Shown piece after piece: positions 51,524 to 60,990 of a stretch of 64,000 nucleotides of DNA. Positions within the stretch are counted from its first letter, which is position 1, and the number at the start of each line of letters is the position of its first letter. The notes below the pieces were generated by a model. The model did not search any database, was not told the origin of the DNA, and saw only the letters and a program-made list of their open reading frames with translations. Both the position numbers and the translations under genes were made by a program. The stretch spans positions 124,001 through 188,000 of the forward strand of contig CANLHK010000002.1 of the NCBI GenBank assembly GCA_947490615.1, read 5' to 3'. This stretch comes from Planctomycetaceae bacterium (GTDB lineage Bacteria > Planctomycetota > Phycisphaerae > Phycisphaerales > SM1A02).

Positions 51524-54397
51524 ATGCGTTCGACGAAGTGGACCTTCATCTGTACCGCGGTTTCCGCGGCACTCACCGGCGCCGCGATGGCGCAGGATTG
51601 CGCGACGGCACCAGCCGCAGCCGTGGGCGCCAATGCCTACGACACCACCGGTTCGGTGACCAATGTCGTGATGCCCGCCGGAGCTGGTTGCGCGACCGCG
51701 CACACCATGTTTGCCTGCAACTTTTTCACCTTCACAGCAGGCGATGCGGGTGTGTACACCTTCGTCACCTGTGGCGGAGCGACCTACGACACCCGCATCG
51801 CGGTGATGAACACCTGCGATCCGTTGGCTGGCGTTCTTGGTTGCAACGATGACTCGTGCGGCTTGCAGAGCAGCACATCGGTGAACCTCCTCGCTGGTCA
51901 GGTTTGCGTGCTCGCTATGGGTGGTTTCGGCGCCGCGAATGTCGGCCCGAGCTCGATGATCATCACGGCGCCAAGCGCTGGTGGTGGATGCGGCCCAGGC
52001 AGCGAGGCTCCAATCGTCCTCAACGCCGGCGACAACCTGTTCGCGAACACCGCGACGGGCACCCAGACTGCGCTCGCTGGCTTGTGCGACCCAGGTCCAG
52101 CCGGTGACGACACGGTGTGGAACACGAACTACTTCAGCTTCACGCCGGCGGAGTCGGGCTCGTACCGATTCTCGACCTGCAACACGGCTGACTTCGACAC
52201 CAAGATCGCGATCATGAACAACTGTGATCCGACTCTTGGTGTGCTCGCGTGCAATGACGACGGCGCGGGCTGCGCTAGTTTCACCAGCTTCATCGCGGCT
52301 GTCGACCTCGTTGCTGGAACGACCTACTCGGTGGTCCTCGGCGGCTACGCCGCTGGCACGCCAGTGGGATCGGGAACGCTCTCGATCACCTTGAACACCA
52401 CCGGTGGCTGCCTTGCGGCAACTCCGATGGTTGATGGGCTCAACGCGTTCAGCACCATCGGCATGAGCGAGTCCGTTAACCTCACTGGCGTCTGTGATCC
52501 AGGCCCAGCTGGCGACGACGTCATGTACAACTGCGCGTTCTTCACCTACACGCCGCTGACCTCGGGCGCGTACACGCTGTCGACCTGCAATCTTGCTGCG
52601 TTCGACACTCGCATCGCCGTCCAGAACAGCTGCGATCTTCTCGATGGTGTCCTCGCCTGCAACGACGACGGCCCAGCGAGCTGCGCAAACTTCTCGAGCC
52701 TCATCCCAGCCGTCGACCTGACTGCTGGCGTGACCTATGTCATTGTCATCGGTGGATACTCCGCCGCGGACCTTGGCGCAGGCGAGCTCTCCATCGCTCC
52801 GTTCGTCCCCTGCCAGCTCCCGACTCCGACTGGTTTCGAAGTCGAACTCTGCGGCGAGGATCTCAACGGTGGCTGCAACGACCCAGTCTTCGGCACCGAG
52901 GCGATCGCTGTCGGCGACACCATCGGCGGCACCTTCTGGGCTGACTTGGCGACGCGCGATACCGACTGGTACACGGTCACCCTGACCGAGGGCACCGAAG
53001 TCACCCTCACGATCAACTCGAGCCTCGATTGCTTCGCTGCATTCGTGGACACCGCCTGCGGCGGCATCATCGGCGCGACGACCGCGGGCACCTGCCCTGG
53101 TTCGACCGCCGTCTGCCTCGCAGCTGGTTCGTACTACATCGTCTGCCTCCCAAGTGTGTTTGACGGTTACCCATGCGGTGGTGCAGTTGGTAACGACTAC
53201 ACGATCGCCGTCTCGGGTATCCCCTGCGCTGCGAAGCCCCCAGTGAACGACCTCTGCGCCAACGCAACGGTCGCGATCGAGGGCGCCAATCCGTTCGACA
53301 ACACCTTCGCGGGCACTGAAGTCCCTGTCGCCACCTGTGGCTTCGGCGGAACTCCGTTCACCAAGGATGTCTGGTTCACTTTCACCGCCTCGCAGACGGG
53401 TGACTACAACCTGGAAACCTGCACTGGCCTTGCTCCGTTCGACACTGGTATTGAGGTCTATGACGCCTGCCCAGATCTGGGTGGACTCATGCTCGCCTGC
53501 AACGACGACGGCGCAGGATGTGCGAACTTCGCATCCAACCTGAACTTCGCGGCCGTGGCACTGAACACCTACACGATCCGTGTCGCTGGTTGGGGTGGCG
53601 CAGTGGGCGCGACCGACCTCATGATCACCTTCGTCGGCGATGCGCCGAGCTGTGGCGATCCTGGCATCGGTTCGTGCTGCGTTGCACTGGCTACTCCGTT
53701 CTGCGAGGACGCCGCGTGCTGCACGCAGATCTGCGCTGCGGACGCCTTCTGCTGCGACACGCAGTGGGATCAGGTTTGCGCCAACGCAGCCGTCGCTGGC
53801 TGCTCCAACTGCCAGGTTGCTCCTCCAACCAACGACGAATGCGCTGCGGCGATTAACCTCCCGCTCGGCATCACGCCGTTCAACACGGCTGGCGCAACTG
53901 GCACGACGGTGGCCTGCCTGAAGTTTGGCAACACCAATGTGTACAACGACCTGTGGTATGTCCACACCGCCACTGGCGACTCGACCCTCACGATCTCGGT
54001 TTGCGGAGCCAGCTATGACTCCAAGATCGCGGTCTTCGAGGATTCTTGCCTTGGCGCGATGGTGGCCTGCAACGACGACGCGATCGCTCCTGCGCTCTGC
54101 GCCGGTACGCTGCAGTCTGAGGCGGTCCTGACCGCGGTGTGCGGCAAGACCTACTACATCTCGCTCGGTGCGTTCAGCGCAGTGGGCTTCGGTGCGGGTG
54201 ACATCAATGTGACGCAGGCTGGTACCTGCGCCCCAGCGTGCCCGACCGACATCAACGGCGACGGCAGCACCGGCTCACAAGACCTCTCGATTCTGCTCAA
54301 CGGCTGGGGCACGGCATCGCCGGACCTCAACGGTGACGGCGTCGTCGGTTCGGCCGACCTCTCCATCATGCTCAACGGTTGGGGCGCCTGCCCGTAA
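51524..54397 (+). CDS. Large secreted repeat protein (PPC-like repeats, one Cys-rich module, dockerin-like tail)
   Basis: Signal peptide; repeated YxFSTCNxxxFDTxIAxxNxCDxxxGxLACNDDG units; CCTQICAADAFCCDTQWDQVC; tail DINGDGSTGSQDLSILLNGWG...DLNGDGVVGSADLSIMLNGWGACP. Confidence 0.88.
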   Translation: MRSTKWTFICTAVSAALTGAAMAQDCATAPAAAVGANAYDTTGSVTNVVMPAGAGCATAHTMFACNFFTFTAGDAGVYTFVTCGGATYDTRIAVMNTCDPLAGVLGCNDDSCGLQSSTSVNLLAGQVCVLAMGGFGAANVGPSSMIITAPSAGGGCGPGSEAPIVLNAGDNLFANTATGTQTALAGLCDPGPAGDDTVWNTNYFSFTPAESGSYRFSTCNTADFDTKIAIMNNCDPTLGVLACNDDGAGCASFTSFIAAVDLVAGTTYSVVLGGYAAGTPVGSGTLSITLNTTGGCLAATPMVDGLNAFSTIGMSESVNLTGVCDPGPAGDDVMYNCAFFTYTPLTSGAYTLSTCNLAAFDTRIAVQNSCDLLDGVLACNDDGPASCANFSSLIPAVDLTAGVTYVIVIGGYSAADLGAGELSIAPFVPCQLPTPTGFEVELCGEDLNGGCNDPVFGTEAIAVGDTIGGTFWADLATRDTDWYTVTLTEGTEVTLTINSSLDCFAAFVDTACGGIIGATTAGTCPGSTAVCLAAGSYYIVCLPSVFDGYPCGGAVGNDYTIAVSGIPCAAKPPVNDLCANATVAIEGANPFDNTFAGTEVPVATCGFGGTPFTKDVWFTFTASQTGDYNLETCTGLAPFDTGIEVYDACPDLGGLMLACNDDGAGCANFASNLNFAAVALNTYTIRVAGWGGAVGATDLMITFVGDAPSCGDPGIGSCCVALATPFCEDAACCTQICAADAFCCDTQWDQVCANAAVAGCSNCQVAPPTNDECAAAINLPLGITPFNTAGATGTTVACLKFGNTNVYNDLWYVHTATGDSTLTISVCGASYDSKIAVFEDSCLGAMVACNDDAIAPALCAGTLQSEAVLTAVCGKTYYISLGAFSAVGFGAGDINVTQAGTCAPACPTDINGDGSTGSQDLSILLNGWGTASPDLNGDGVVGSADLSIMLNGWGACP

Positions 54398-54460
54398 CCA
54401 AGTGACCTGCTGAGGTTTGGCTCGCCAACACCTCAGCACCGTCTCTGAAAGTGTTTCTCC

Positions 54461-54497
54461 GAGCCCCCGACCCGCAAGGGTCGGGGGCTCTGCTTTT
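54461..54497 (+). terminator. Terminator after the 958-aa secreted protein
   Basis: GAGCCCCCGACCC GCAA GGGTCGGGGGCTC TGCTTTT. Confidence 0.88.
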
Positions 54498-54572
54498 CGG
54501 CGGGGCGCAATTCGGGTTGTTTCTGAAGGTTGCGCCGACACCCACCGCCGATTTGCGTACTTTTAGGCACGC

Positions 54573-56357
54573 ATGCTCCGCTCCAGTTTCCCACGTTCCA
54601 TTTCGGTCGCCCTCGGGGCCGTGGCGCTCCTCGCAGCGCCCGCTTGGTCGCAGTGCCCTTCGAAGCAGTCCTGCCTTTCGACGCACGCCACGACGGGCTG
54701 TGACGGAGCAGACTGCTGCCTGACCGTCTGTACGCTCGACCCTACTTGCTGCATCAACGACTGGGACGCGAGTTGCGTGAACATCGCCAACATCAGTTGC
54801 GTCGGCTACTGCGGCGCCCAGGCCAGCGGCAGTTGCTATGTCGCGCACTCCAACCCATCGTGCGACAACAGCATCTGCTGCGCCGCGGTCTGCGGTATCG
54901 ATCCCTTCTGCTGCTCAGGAAACTGGGACTTCACCTGCGTGCAGTACGCGGGGTTCGCCTGCCCAGGGACTCCTGGCACTTGCGGGGTCGCGAGCGGAAG
55001 CTGCTTCGAGCCACATGCGCAGGCTGCCTGCAACGATGTGGATTGCTGCAATGCTGTTTGCTCCATTGATCCGAGTTGCTGTTCTCAATCGTGGGACGCC
55101 ATCTGCGTCTACGCGGCGGAACAAACTTGCGTCGCGGGGTGCATCCCGTTTGCGCCAGCCAACGCAGTCACCGAGTTTGAAGGGTGCGACGAGCGCTACA
55201 ACGATCCGTGCTATGTCACGAGTGGCGGTACGCCAGAGATCCTGACTCCGGGTGTCTCGATCGTCGGCATGATCGGTCGCCCGCCGAGCTCTCTCAACGG
55301 CGCCGATGTCGATGTCTATCGCATCGTGCTGCCTGATCCTGATCTCGATGGTCAAGCTCGGATCGAGGTGAGCTTCTCGTCGAGCCCACTTGCCTGGGTC
55401 GCGCTCGTGTCCGATGCAGCCTGCGCACCCGTGAGTTCGAGCATCCTGCACTTGTCGAGCAATCTCTGTGTTGATGCCGTCTCGACTCCGATGTGCATTC
55501 CTGCTGGTGCCTACCGCCTCGTAGTGTGTGGCGGGACCTATCCAGCCTTTGGCGGCGCGACAACGGGCTGCCTCAACGGCAACAAGTACACACTTGGGGT
55601 CACGGTCACACAGAACTGTGTCGCCTGTTCCGCGAATTCGGGAAGCTGTTACGCGCCTCACGCCACGGGCGGATGCAACACGATCGCATGCTGCAACAGC
55701 GTGTGCGCAGCAGATCCGTTCTGCTGCAGCGCAGCATGGGACACGGATTGCGTGACGCTCGCGGCGACCACTTGCCTCACAGGTCCACCCGCGACGGACA
55801 CCTGCTCTGGTGCGCTTGCGCTCACCATGAATGGTCTTGTGGTGCTGAACACCGCCCGCAGCGGCGTGGAACTCGCACAGCCAACAGGCTGCGGCAACGG
55901 CGTCTTTGGTCGCGATGTCTGGGCGATGTACGACGCGACTTGGACGGGCACCGTGGAAGCCCAGACCTGCGGAAGCTGGTTTGACACCGTGCTGGCGGTG
56001 TACACCGGGAGTTGCAAAGCTCCTGTCTTACTCGCGTGCAGCGACGACAGCGTGATTTGTAACGGTGTCGGCGCGAGCCGCGTGGGCTTTGCGGTGCAAT
56101 GTGGTCAACGCTATTACATCCGCGTCGGACCTAAGACTGGTCATGGCGGCGAGGTGACTTTGCGCTTGAACGCACTCGAAGCTGTTGCCTGTCCTGTGTG
56201 TGTTGCCGACTTCAACAACACGGGTGCGGTCGACGCGCAAGATCTCGCGATCCTGCTCAACGGCTGGGGAACTGCCGCGACTGACTTGAATGGCGACGCG
56301 AACACCAGCGCTCAGGATCTTGCGGTGTTGCTCAACGCGTGGGGACTCTGTCCCTGA
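54573..56357 (+). CDS. Secreted protein with four Cys-rich modules and dockerin-like tail
   Basis: Signal peptide; four copies of SCxxxHxxxxCxxxxCCxxVCxxDPxCCxxxWDxxCVxxAxxxC; tail DFNNTGAVDAQDLAILLNGWG...DLNGDANTSAQDLAVLLNAWGLCP. Confidence 0.85.
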   Translation: MLRSSFPRSISVALGAVALLAAPAWSQCPSKQSCLSTHATTGCDGADCCLTVCTLDPTCCINDWDASCVNIANISCVGYCGAQASGSCYVAHSNPSCDNSICCAAVCGIDPFCCSGNWDFTCVQYAGFACPGTPGTCGVASGSCFEPHAQAACNDVDCCNAVCSIDPSCCSQSWDAICVYAAEQTCVAGCIPFAPANAVTEFEGCDERYNDPCYVTSGGTPEILTPGVSIVGMIGRPPSSLNGADVDVYRIVLPDPDLDGQARIEVSFSSSPLAWVALVSDAACAPVSSSILHLSSNLCVDAVSTPMCIPAGAYRLVVCGGTYPAFGGATTGCLNGNKYTLGVTVTQNCVACSANSGSCYAPHATGGCNTIACCNSVCAADPFCCSAAWDTDCVTLAATTCLTGPPATDTCSGALALTMNGLVVLNTARSGVELAQPTGCGNGVFGRDVWAMYDATWTGTVEAQTCGSWFDTVLAVYTGSCKAPVLLACSDDSVICNGVGASRVGFAVQCGQRYYIRVGPKTGHGGEVTLRLNALEAVACPVCVADFNNTGAVDAQDLAILLNGWGTAATDLNGDANTSAQDLAVLLNAWGLCP

Positions 56358-56363
56358 TGCGAC

Positions 56364-57857
56364 TCACGCTGCTGGTGCTGTCGAATCGACGGCACCAACG
56401 GTATCTGCAGTCAGTTTCCTGCGCATGATCTTCCCAGTGGGATTGCGCGGCAACTCAGCGATGAGCCGAATCTCACGCGGCACTTTGAAGCCAGCAATGT
56501 GTTCGCGGCACCACGACTTGAGTGCCGACTCGTCGAACTGCGCGCCATCCTTGATCTCCACGAACGCAAGAGCTACTTCGCCGCGCATCCCATCGGCGAC
56601 GCCAATCACAGCGGAATCCTTCACGCTCGCGTGACGGTTCAGCACTTCTTCGATCTCGCGTGGGAAGACATTCTCGCCACCGATGATGAGCATCTCCTTG
56701 ATGCGACCAGTGATCGAGAGGCGGCCCTGCTCATCGAGCCGTCCCATGTCTCCCGACTTGAAGAATCCTTGATCGTCGAACGCCGCAGCGCTTTCATCAG
56801 GGAGATTGAGATACCCCTTCATGATGTTGGGTCCGCGCATGCGAACCTCACCATCTTGGTTGGCTCCGAGGATGGCGCCGTCGGGTGCAACGATGCGTTG
56901 CTCGATGCCCGGAAGCGCGCAACCGACGCACTTTCGGCGTTGCTCCTGCGGGCGACACCAGTTGGTCACAGGCGCGGTCTCGGTCAGGCCGTAGCCTTCG
57001 TTGATCTCGATACCGAAGCGCTCCTTGAACCCTTCAAAGACCGCTTCGGCAAGCGGTTCACCGCCTGAGACCGCGAATCGCAGTGACGCAAATGAATCGC
57101 TTGGCGCGTCGCGCAGCAGTCGAAGGGCGTTGTACATCGAGGGAATTGCGACGAATGCCGTGGGCTTGTGGGTTCGAGCGAGCTCGACAAGCTTCCGCGG
57201 AATGAAGCGCGCGGTGTAGACGGCGGTGGCGCCAGTGGCCAGCGGCAACATCGTGAGCACAGTGAGCCCGAAGGAATGGAATTGCGGGAGCACACCGAGG
57301 ATTCGATCGTTGGGTCCAAACGCGACCCACTCTTGCATCTGTCGCGCGTTGGCGCTGAGATTGCCGCAGGTCAGCATCACCCCCTTGGGGCGCCCGCTGG
57401 TGCCTGAGGTGTAGAGCACGACGGCCAGATCATCGCGCCGCAGCGGATTGGTCATGCGAATCGGGGGCAGACCTTTGAAGCTCATGCGGTCCAATCGGAC
57501 TTCTTTGAGTCCAGGCAAGGAGCCGCCGATGAGGTCGAGCATCGGGCCAACCGTCACAAGACAGTCGAGGCCCGCATCGCGCGCGACATACTCAAGATCG
57601 CTCCGCGACAACAAGTAGTTCAGCGGGACCACGGTGCGCCCGAGCGTCCAACAAGCGATCGCAGCCGCGGGAAACATCCCCGAGGTTGGGAGCATGACTC
57701 CGATGCGCGGCGCAGCGCTGACGGGCTCAATCGCCCGCGCGAGATGCCACGACGCAACCATGAGATCGATGCCCTTCCAAGTTCGGAAGTCGTCGACGAC
57801 CACCGCGCGCAACGGACGCATGAGAAGATGCCTGCGAATCGAGGAGAGAAGTTCCAT
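56364..57857 (-). CDS. AMP-dependent acyl-CoA synthetase/ligase
   Basis: VVLYTSGTSGRPKGVMLT, YGLTETAPV, KSGDMGRLDEQGRLSITGRIKEMLIIGGENVFPREIEE, NPTGKIMRRKL. Confidence 0.93.
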   Translation of the reverse strand: MELLSSIRRHLLMRPLRAVVVDDFRTWKGIDLMVASWHLARAIEPVSAAPRIGVMLPTSGMFPAAAIACWTLGRTVVPLNYLLSRSDLEYVARDAGLDCLVTVGPMLDLIGGSLPGLKEVRLDRMSFKGLPPIRMTNPLRRDDLAVVLYTSGTSGRPKGVMLTCGNLSANARQMQEWVAFGPNDRILGVLPQFHSFGLTVLTMLPLATGATAVYTARFIPRKLVELARTHKPTAFVAIPSMYNALRLLRDAPSDSFASLRFAVSGGEPLAEAVFEGFKERFGIEINEGYGLTETAPVTNWCRPQEQRRKCVGCALPGIEQRIVAPDGAILGANQDGEVRMRGPNIMKGYLNLPDESAAAFDDQGFFKSGDMGRLDEQGRLSITGRIKEMLIIGGENVFPREIEEVLNRHASVKDSAVIGVADGMRGEVALAFVEIKDGAQFDESALKSWCREHIAGFKVPREIRLIAELPRNPTGKIMRRKLTADTVGAVDSTAPAA

Positions 57858-57906
57858 AGCGAATGCTCCATCTAACACGACGAGGATCGTGCCGTACAGT
57901 ATCCGA

Positions 57907-58821
57907 ATGCGGCTCGAGTCCTTCGTCACACAACTCCGCAGTGCGCTGCTTGGACTCTTCCTCGCGCTTTGGTGCGTCCCTGCGTCTGCTGCGCCGCCAA
58001 CTCCTTCTCGATCGCTGAGTGAAGCGCTGACGGCCTTTCACCAAGCGGACTACCGCAGAGCGGCGACGCTGTCGCGCATGGCGGGAGATCGCGCACTCGG
58101 AGTCGAGCGAGAAGGAGCGCGCTACCTCGAGGGACTCGCGCTTGTCAAAGCGGGCGACTTTGAGCAAGCCACCAAACCGCTGCGCACGGCTGCGACTTCG
58201 AGCGATGCGTTCATCGCGGCACAAGCGGGCGTCACCTTAGGAAGCGCCGAGATCGGCCTGAAAAAGTTTGACGCAGCGGGTTACGCCTATCGGCGCGCCG
58301 CAGTGACGATGACTGGAGCTGAAGCGCTGCGCGCGCACTCCATCGCCGCGCGCTGCTTCGATGGCGCGGGCTTGTCGGTTCTTGCCGAAGAAGAACGCGC
58401 CGCTGCCGGTGAGGCACGCACGCCACCTGCTCCTCTCGCCGTAGCCCCCGAAACGCCGCCAGCTGCACCAGTACTCGGCGAATCGCAGCGGGCGATCCCT
58501 GAACCGAACCTCCGCGTGGGACCCGAAGACAAGCCACGCGTTGCCCACATCGCGCCCGTTCGCTACGCCATTCAGATTGGTGCATTCAGTTCGCTCGAGA
58601 AAGCGACGGCCGCCGCGGAGCGCCAGCGCGCGCGTTGTGCGGAGCTCCATCTTGAAGAACCTCGGGTGATAGCTCGTGAAGGCAGCGATGGAACCAATCT
58701 GCACGTGGTGCAGTTCGGTAAGTTCATGAACCGCGGCGGAGCGAGTAAAGCGCTGCTCGGTTTCCCCCGCTCGGCGTATCGCATCGAGGTCTATCTCGCT
58801 GGCGGTGACTCGTCCGAGTGA
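57907..58821 (+). CDS. Secreted TPR-like protein with C-terminal SPOR-like domain
   Basis: Signal peptide; TPR-like repeats; RYAIQIGAFSSLEKATAAAERQRA...LHVVQFGKFMNRGGASKAL. Confidence 0.75.
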   Translation: MRLESFVTQLRSALLGLFLALWCVPASAAPPTPSRSLSEALTAFHQADYRRAATLSRMAGDRALGVEREGARYLEGLALVKAGDFEQATKPLRTAATSSDAFIAAQAGVTLGSAEIGLKKFDAAGYAYRRAAVTMTGAEALRAHSIAARCFDGAGLSVLAEEERAAAGEARTPPAPLAVAPETPPAAPVLGESQRAIPEPNLRVGPEDKPRVAHIAPVRYAIQIGAFSSLEKATAAAERQRARCAELHLEEPRVIAREGSDGTNLHVVQFGKFMNRGGASKALLGFPRSAYRIEVYLAGGDSSE

Positions 58822-59237
58822 TTGATCATGAACGCCGAAGCGTGTGCGAAGTAGGCACGCATCTCTGCGACCGTCGCGGCATCAATCGTGTGTCTCGCGG
58901 CGATCTCCTCGAGCGCCGCGAGCGCATGCGAGAGCCAGACATCCCGTGCTGCTTGACCAATCGTGAAGCGGAGATGCCGCGCTCGAAGGCGCGGGTGGCC
59001 CTTTCGCGTCGAGTAGCCAGCGGGACCGCCAAAGAACTGGATCAAGAACTCGCGCATGTCCGTGACCGCGTCGCTTCCCTCGGAGAGGTCGGCGGAGAAC
59101 ATCGATCGAATCGCAGGGTCACTCTCGATGCGGCGATAGAGCGACTCGGCAAAGCCCGTGAGTGCCACCTCACCGATGCGGTCGTAGACGGTCGGATTGG
59201 TCGATGACGGCTGGTTGTCCGAAGGAGAAGGCTGCAC
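58791..59237 (-). CDS. Truncated hemoglobin (globin-like)
   Basis: TVYDRIGEVALTGFAESLYRRIESDPAIRSMF...FLIQFFGGPAGYSTRKGHPRLRARHLRFTIGQAARDVWLSHALAAL; GTG start proposed. Confidence 0.85.
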   Translation of the reverse strand: MQPSPSDNQPSSTNPTVYDRIGEVALTGFAESLYRRIESDPAIRSMFSADLSEGSDAVTDMREFLIQFFGGPAGYSTRKGHPRLRARHLRFTIGQAARDVWLSHALAALEEIAARHTIDAATVAEMRAYFAHASAFMINHSDESPPAR

Positions 59238-59379
59238 GCGCCGAGGGTAGCGAATTCCCGAGTTTGTTCTCAAACCCGGCTCAATCGGCGGGATCCTGCG
59301 ATGACCTGAGCAGGCCGTTCGTATAGTTTGGACTGCCTCGGAGCAACCTGTCACAGCGCACGCGCGAAGGATTTGATCC

Positions 59380-60426
59380 ATGTTGACCTCACTCCTGCTC
59401 GCTGCGTCACTTCTCGCCTGCGCGCCCCATTCGCCCGTTCAACCGACGCTTGGCAAGGAGACGCAGGAATCCGCCTCCTCGGAACTTCTTCGAAGTTTCG
59501 GCAGCGACGAGGTGCGACAACTCCTCGCACAAGCCGCGCGCGCACAGCCGAAATCCAGCGACGCACTTCAGGAGCGCGCGACCTGCGCCGCGCTGCGCCA
59601 GTTGGTCCTACGCGGATTTCATGGTGGGCCCACGGGTACACCCCCGATCACCGCGGCTGAGCGGACACTCGCGCTCACCACGCTGAGCACGCTGAACACT
59701 CCGATGGAGATCCAGTGCGCACTGAAGGTGCTCGACGGAGAAGGCTCGCGGCCCAACTACATCGCCTGTGATGCGCAGGTGCGACGCGCTGCGTTTGCGG
59801 CGCTCGCCCGCGAACCGCAAGTCGGACAGCCACGCTTGGTGCAGTTTGCCATCGAAGGTGAAGATCCCGTTCGACAGCGGGCGTTCGATGCGCTGCCGAG
59901 CGAACTGTCCAAACAGGCGTTGGAAGAGCTCATCCGACATCTCGCCTCCGACCGCGAAATGCACATCAATCGCGCCGCGAGCATCGCGAGCGGGTACTCC
60001 AACGCCGCCGCCACCTTGATCCCCGCACTGGTCAGCGCGCAATACGACGCGCCGACAGCGAAGCGCGGTGACGAAGCGTGGATCGCGATCGGGAAGACTG
60101 TCTCGTATGTTCAGAATCAGATTCCGCTCGTCGGCGACGCGTCGACTTCCTTCCAGCCCGTCGTTGGAACGCTCTATGAAGGAAGCCTTCTGAGGATCAT
60201 GGAGTCGATGGTGGAAATCTTCCGCACTGAAGTCCATCTGAGCCTCGACACCATGATCGAAGAGGCGACGGGAGTGCCTCCGCCGCCGCTGGGGTATGAC
60301 GAAGACCGCTGGATGGTTTGGTACCGCGAGGAGTTCCCTCGGCTCGCGGCAGAGCACCGAGCACAACGCGCCCTCGAACTCGAGATCAAGCAGGCGGTCA
60401 CACTGCCGGCGGCACGCGATGCGTGA
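59380..60426 (+). CDS. Hypothetical lipoprotein, HEAT-repeat-like
   Basis: MLTSLLLAASLLACAP lipobox; helical Ala-rich repeats. Confidence 0.7.
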   Translation: MLTSLLLAASLLACAPHSPVQPTLGKETQESASSELLRSFGSDEVRQLLAQAARAQPKSSDALQERATCAALRQLVLRGFHGGPTGTPPITAAERTLALTTLSTLNTPMEIQCALKVLDGEGSRPNYIACDAQVRRAAFAALAREPQVGQPRLVQFAIEGEDPVRQRAFDALPSELSKQALEELIRHLASDREMHINRAASIASGYSNAAATLIPALVSAQYDAPTAKRGDEAWIAIGKTVSYVQNQIPLVGDASTSFQPVVGTLYEGSLLRIMESMVEIFRTEVHLSLDTMIEEATGVPPPPLGYDEDRWMVWYREEFPRLAAEHRAQRALELEIKQAVTLPAARDA

Positions 60427-60486
60427 GGTCTGAAGCACTCCTGCATGGCCACAGATCCTCTCGATCAAGCGTGAGCTCTCGCCGAG

Positions 60487-60927
60487 TCACTTCTCAGCTG
60501 CGACGAGCTCGAGGAAATTCACGCGTCCCTCTTCCACAAGCACGCGCGCTCCGTCTTCGCCGATCCGTTCGATCTTCACTGAGTAGGTGCCGCCAAGCGC
60601 GTAGCTCGTCACCATGCCCTCAGGCACGGGGATCTTCCCGCTGACGATGTCGTCCACCGAACTCGCGAGCTTCGCGCTGTTGGTCGTGATGACCACCGTC
60701 GTGCCGGGCGCGAAGTAGTTCGATCGGGACCTCGGTGCAAGGATGACGAGCTTGAGCTGTGTGATAGGAGCGCGTGGGTCGACCCACTTTCCGATACTCG
60801 CTGACTCTGCGAAGAGCTCGTAGACCTTGGCGGCGGGCTTCGCTCCACCGACATCACAGCTTGGAAGAACAGTGAGCCAGAAGACAAGGCACGCGATGGT
60901 GAGCAGTCGAGTGAGCGACCCAAGCAT
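60487..60927 (-). CDS. Hypothetical lipoprotein
   Basis: N-terminal hydrophobic stretch ending LPSC; 146 aa. Confidence 0.6.
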   Translation of the reverse strand: MLGSLTRLLTIACLVFWLTVLPSCDVGGAKPAAKVYELFAESASIGKWVDPRAPITQLKLVILAPRSRSNYFAPGTTVVITTNSAKLASSVDDIVSGKIPVPEGMVTSYALGGTYSVKIERIGEDGARVLVEEGRVNFLELVAAEK

Positions 60928-60990
60928 GGCGCCTTCGTCGGCATTCCACCGCGGGCTGATGCACTCAAGCGGCGCGCAAGGGCCGCCCTG

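Noticed and set aside
51329-53965. 878-aa minus-strand ORF
   Set aside because: Antisense of the secreted repeat protein at 51524-54397; no domain signature.
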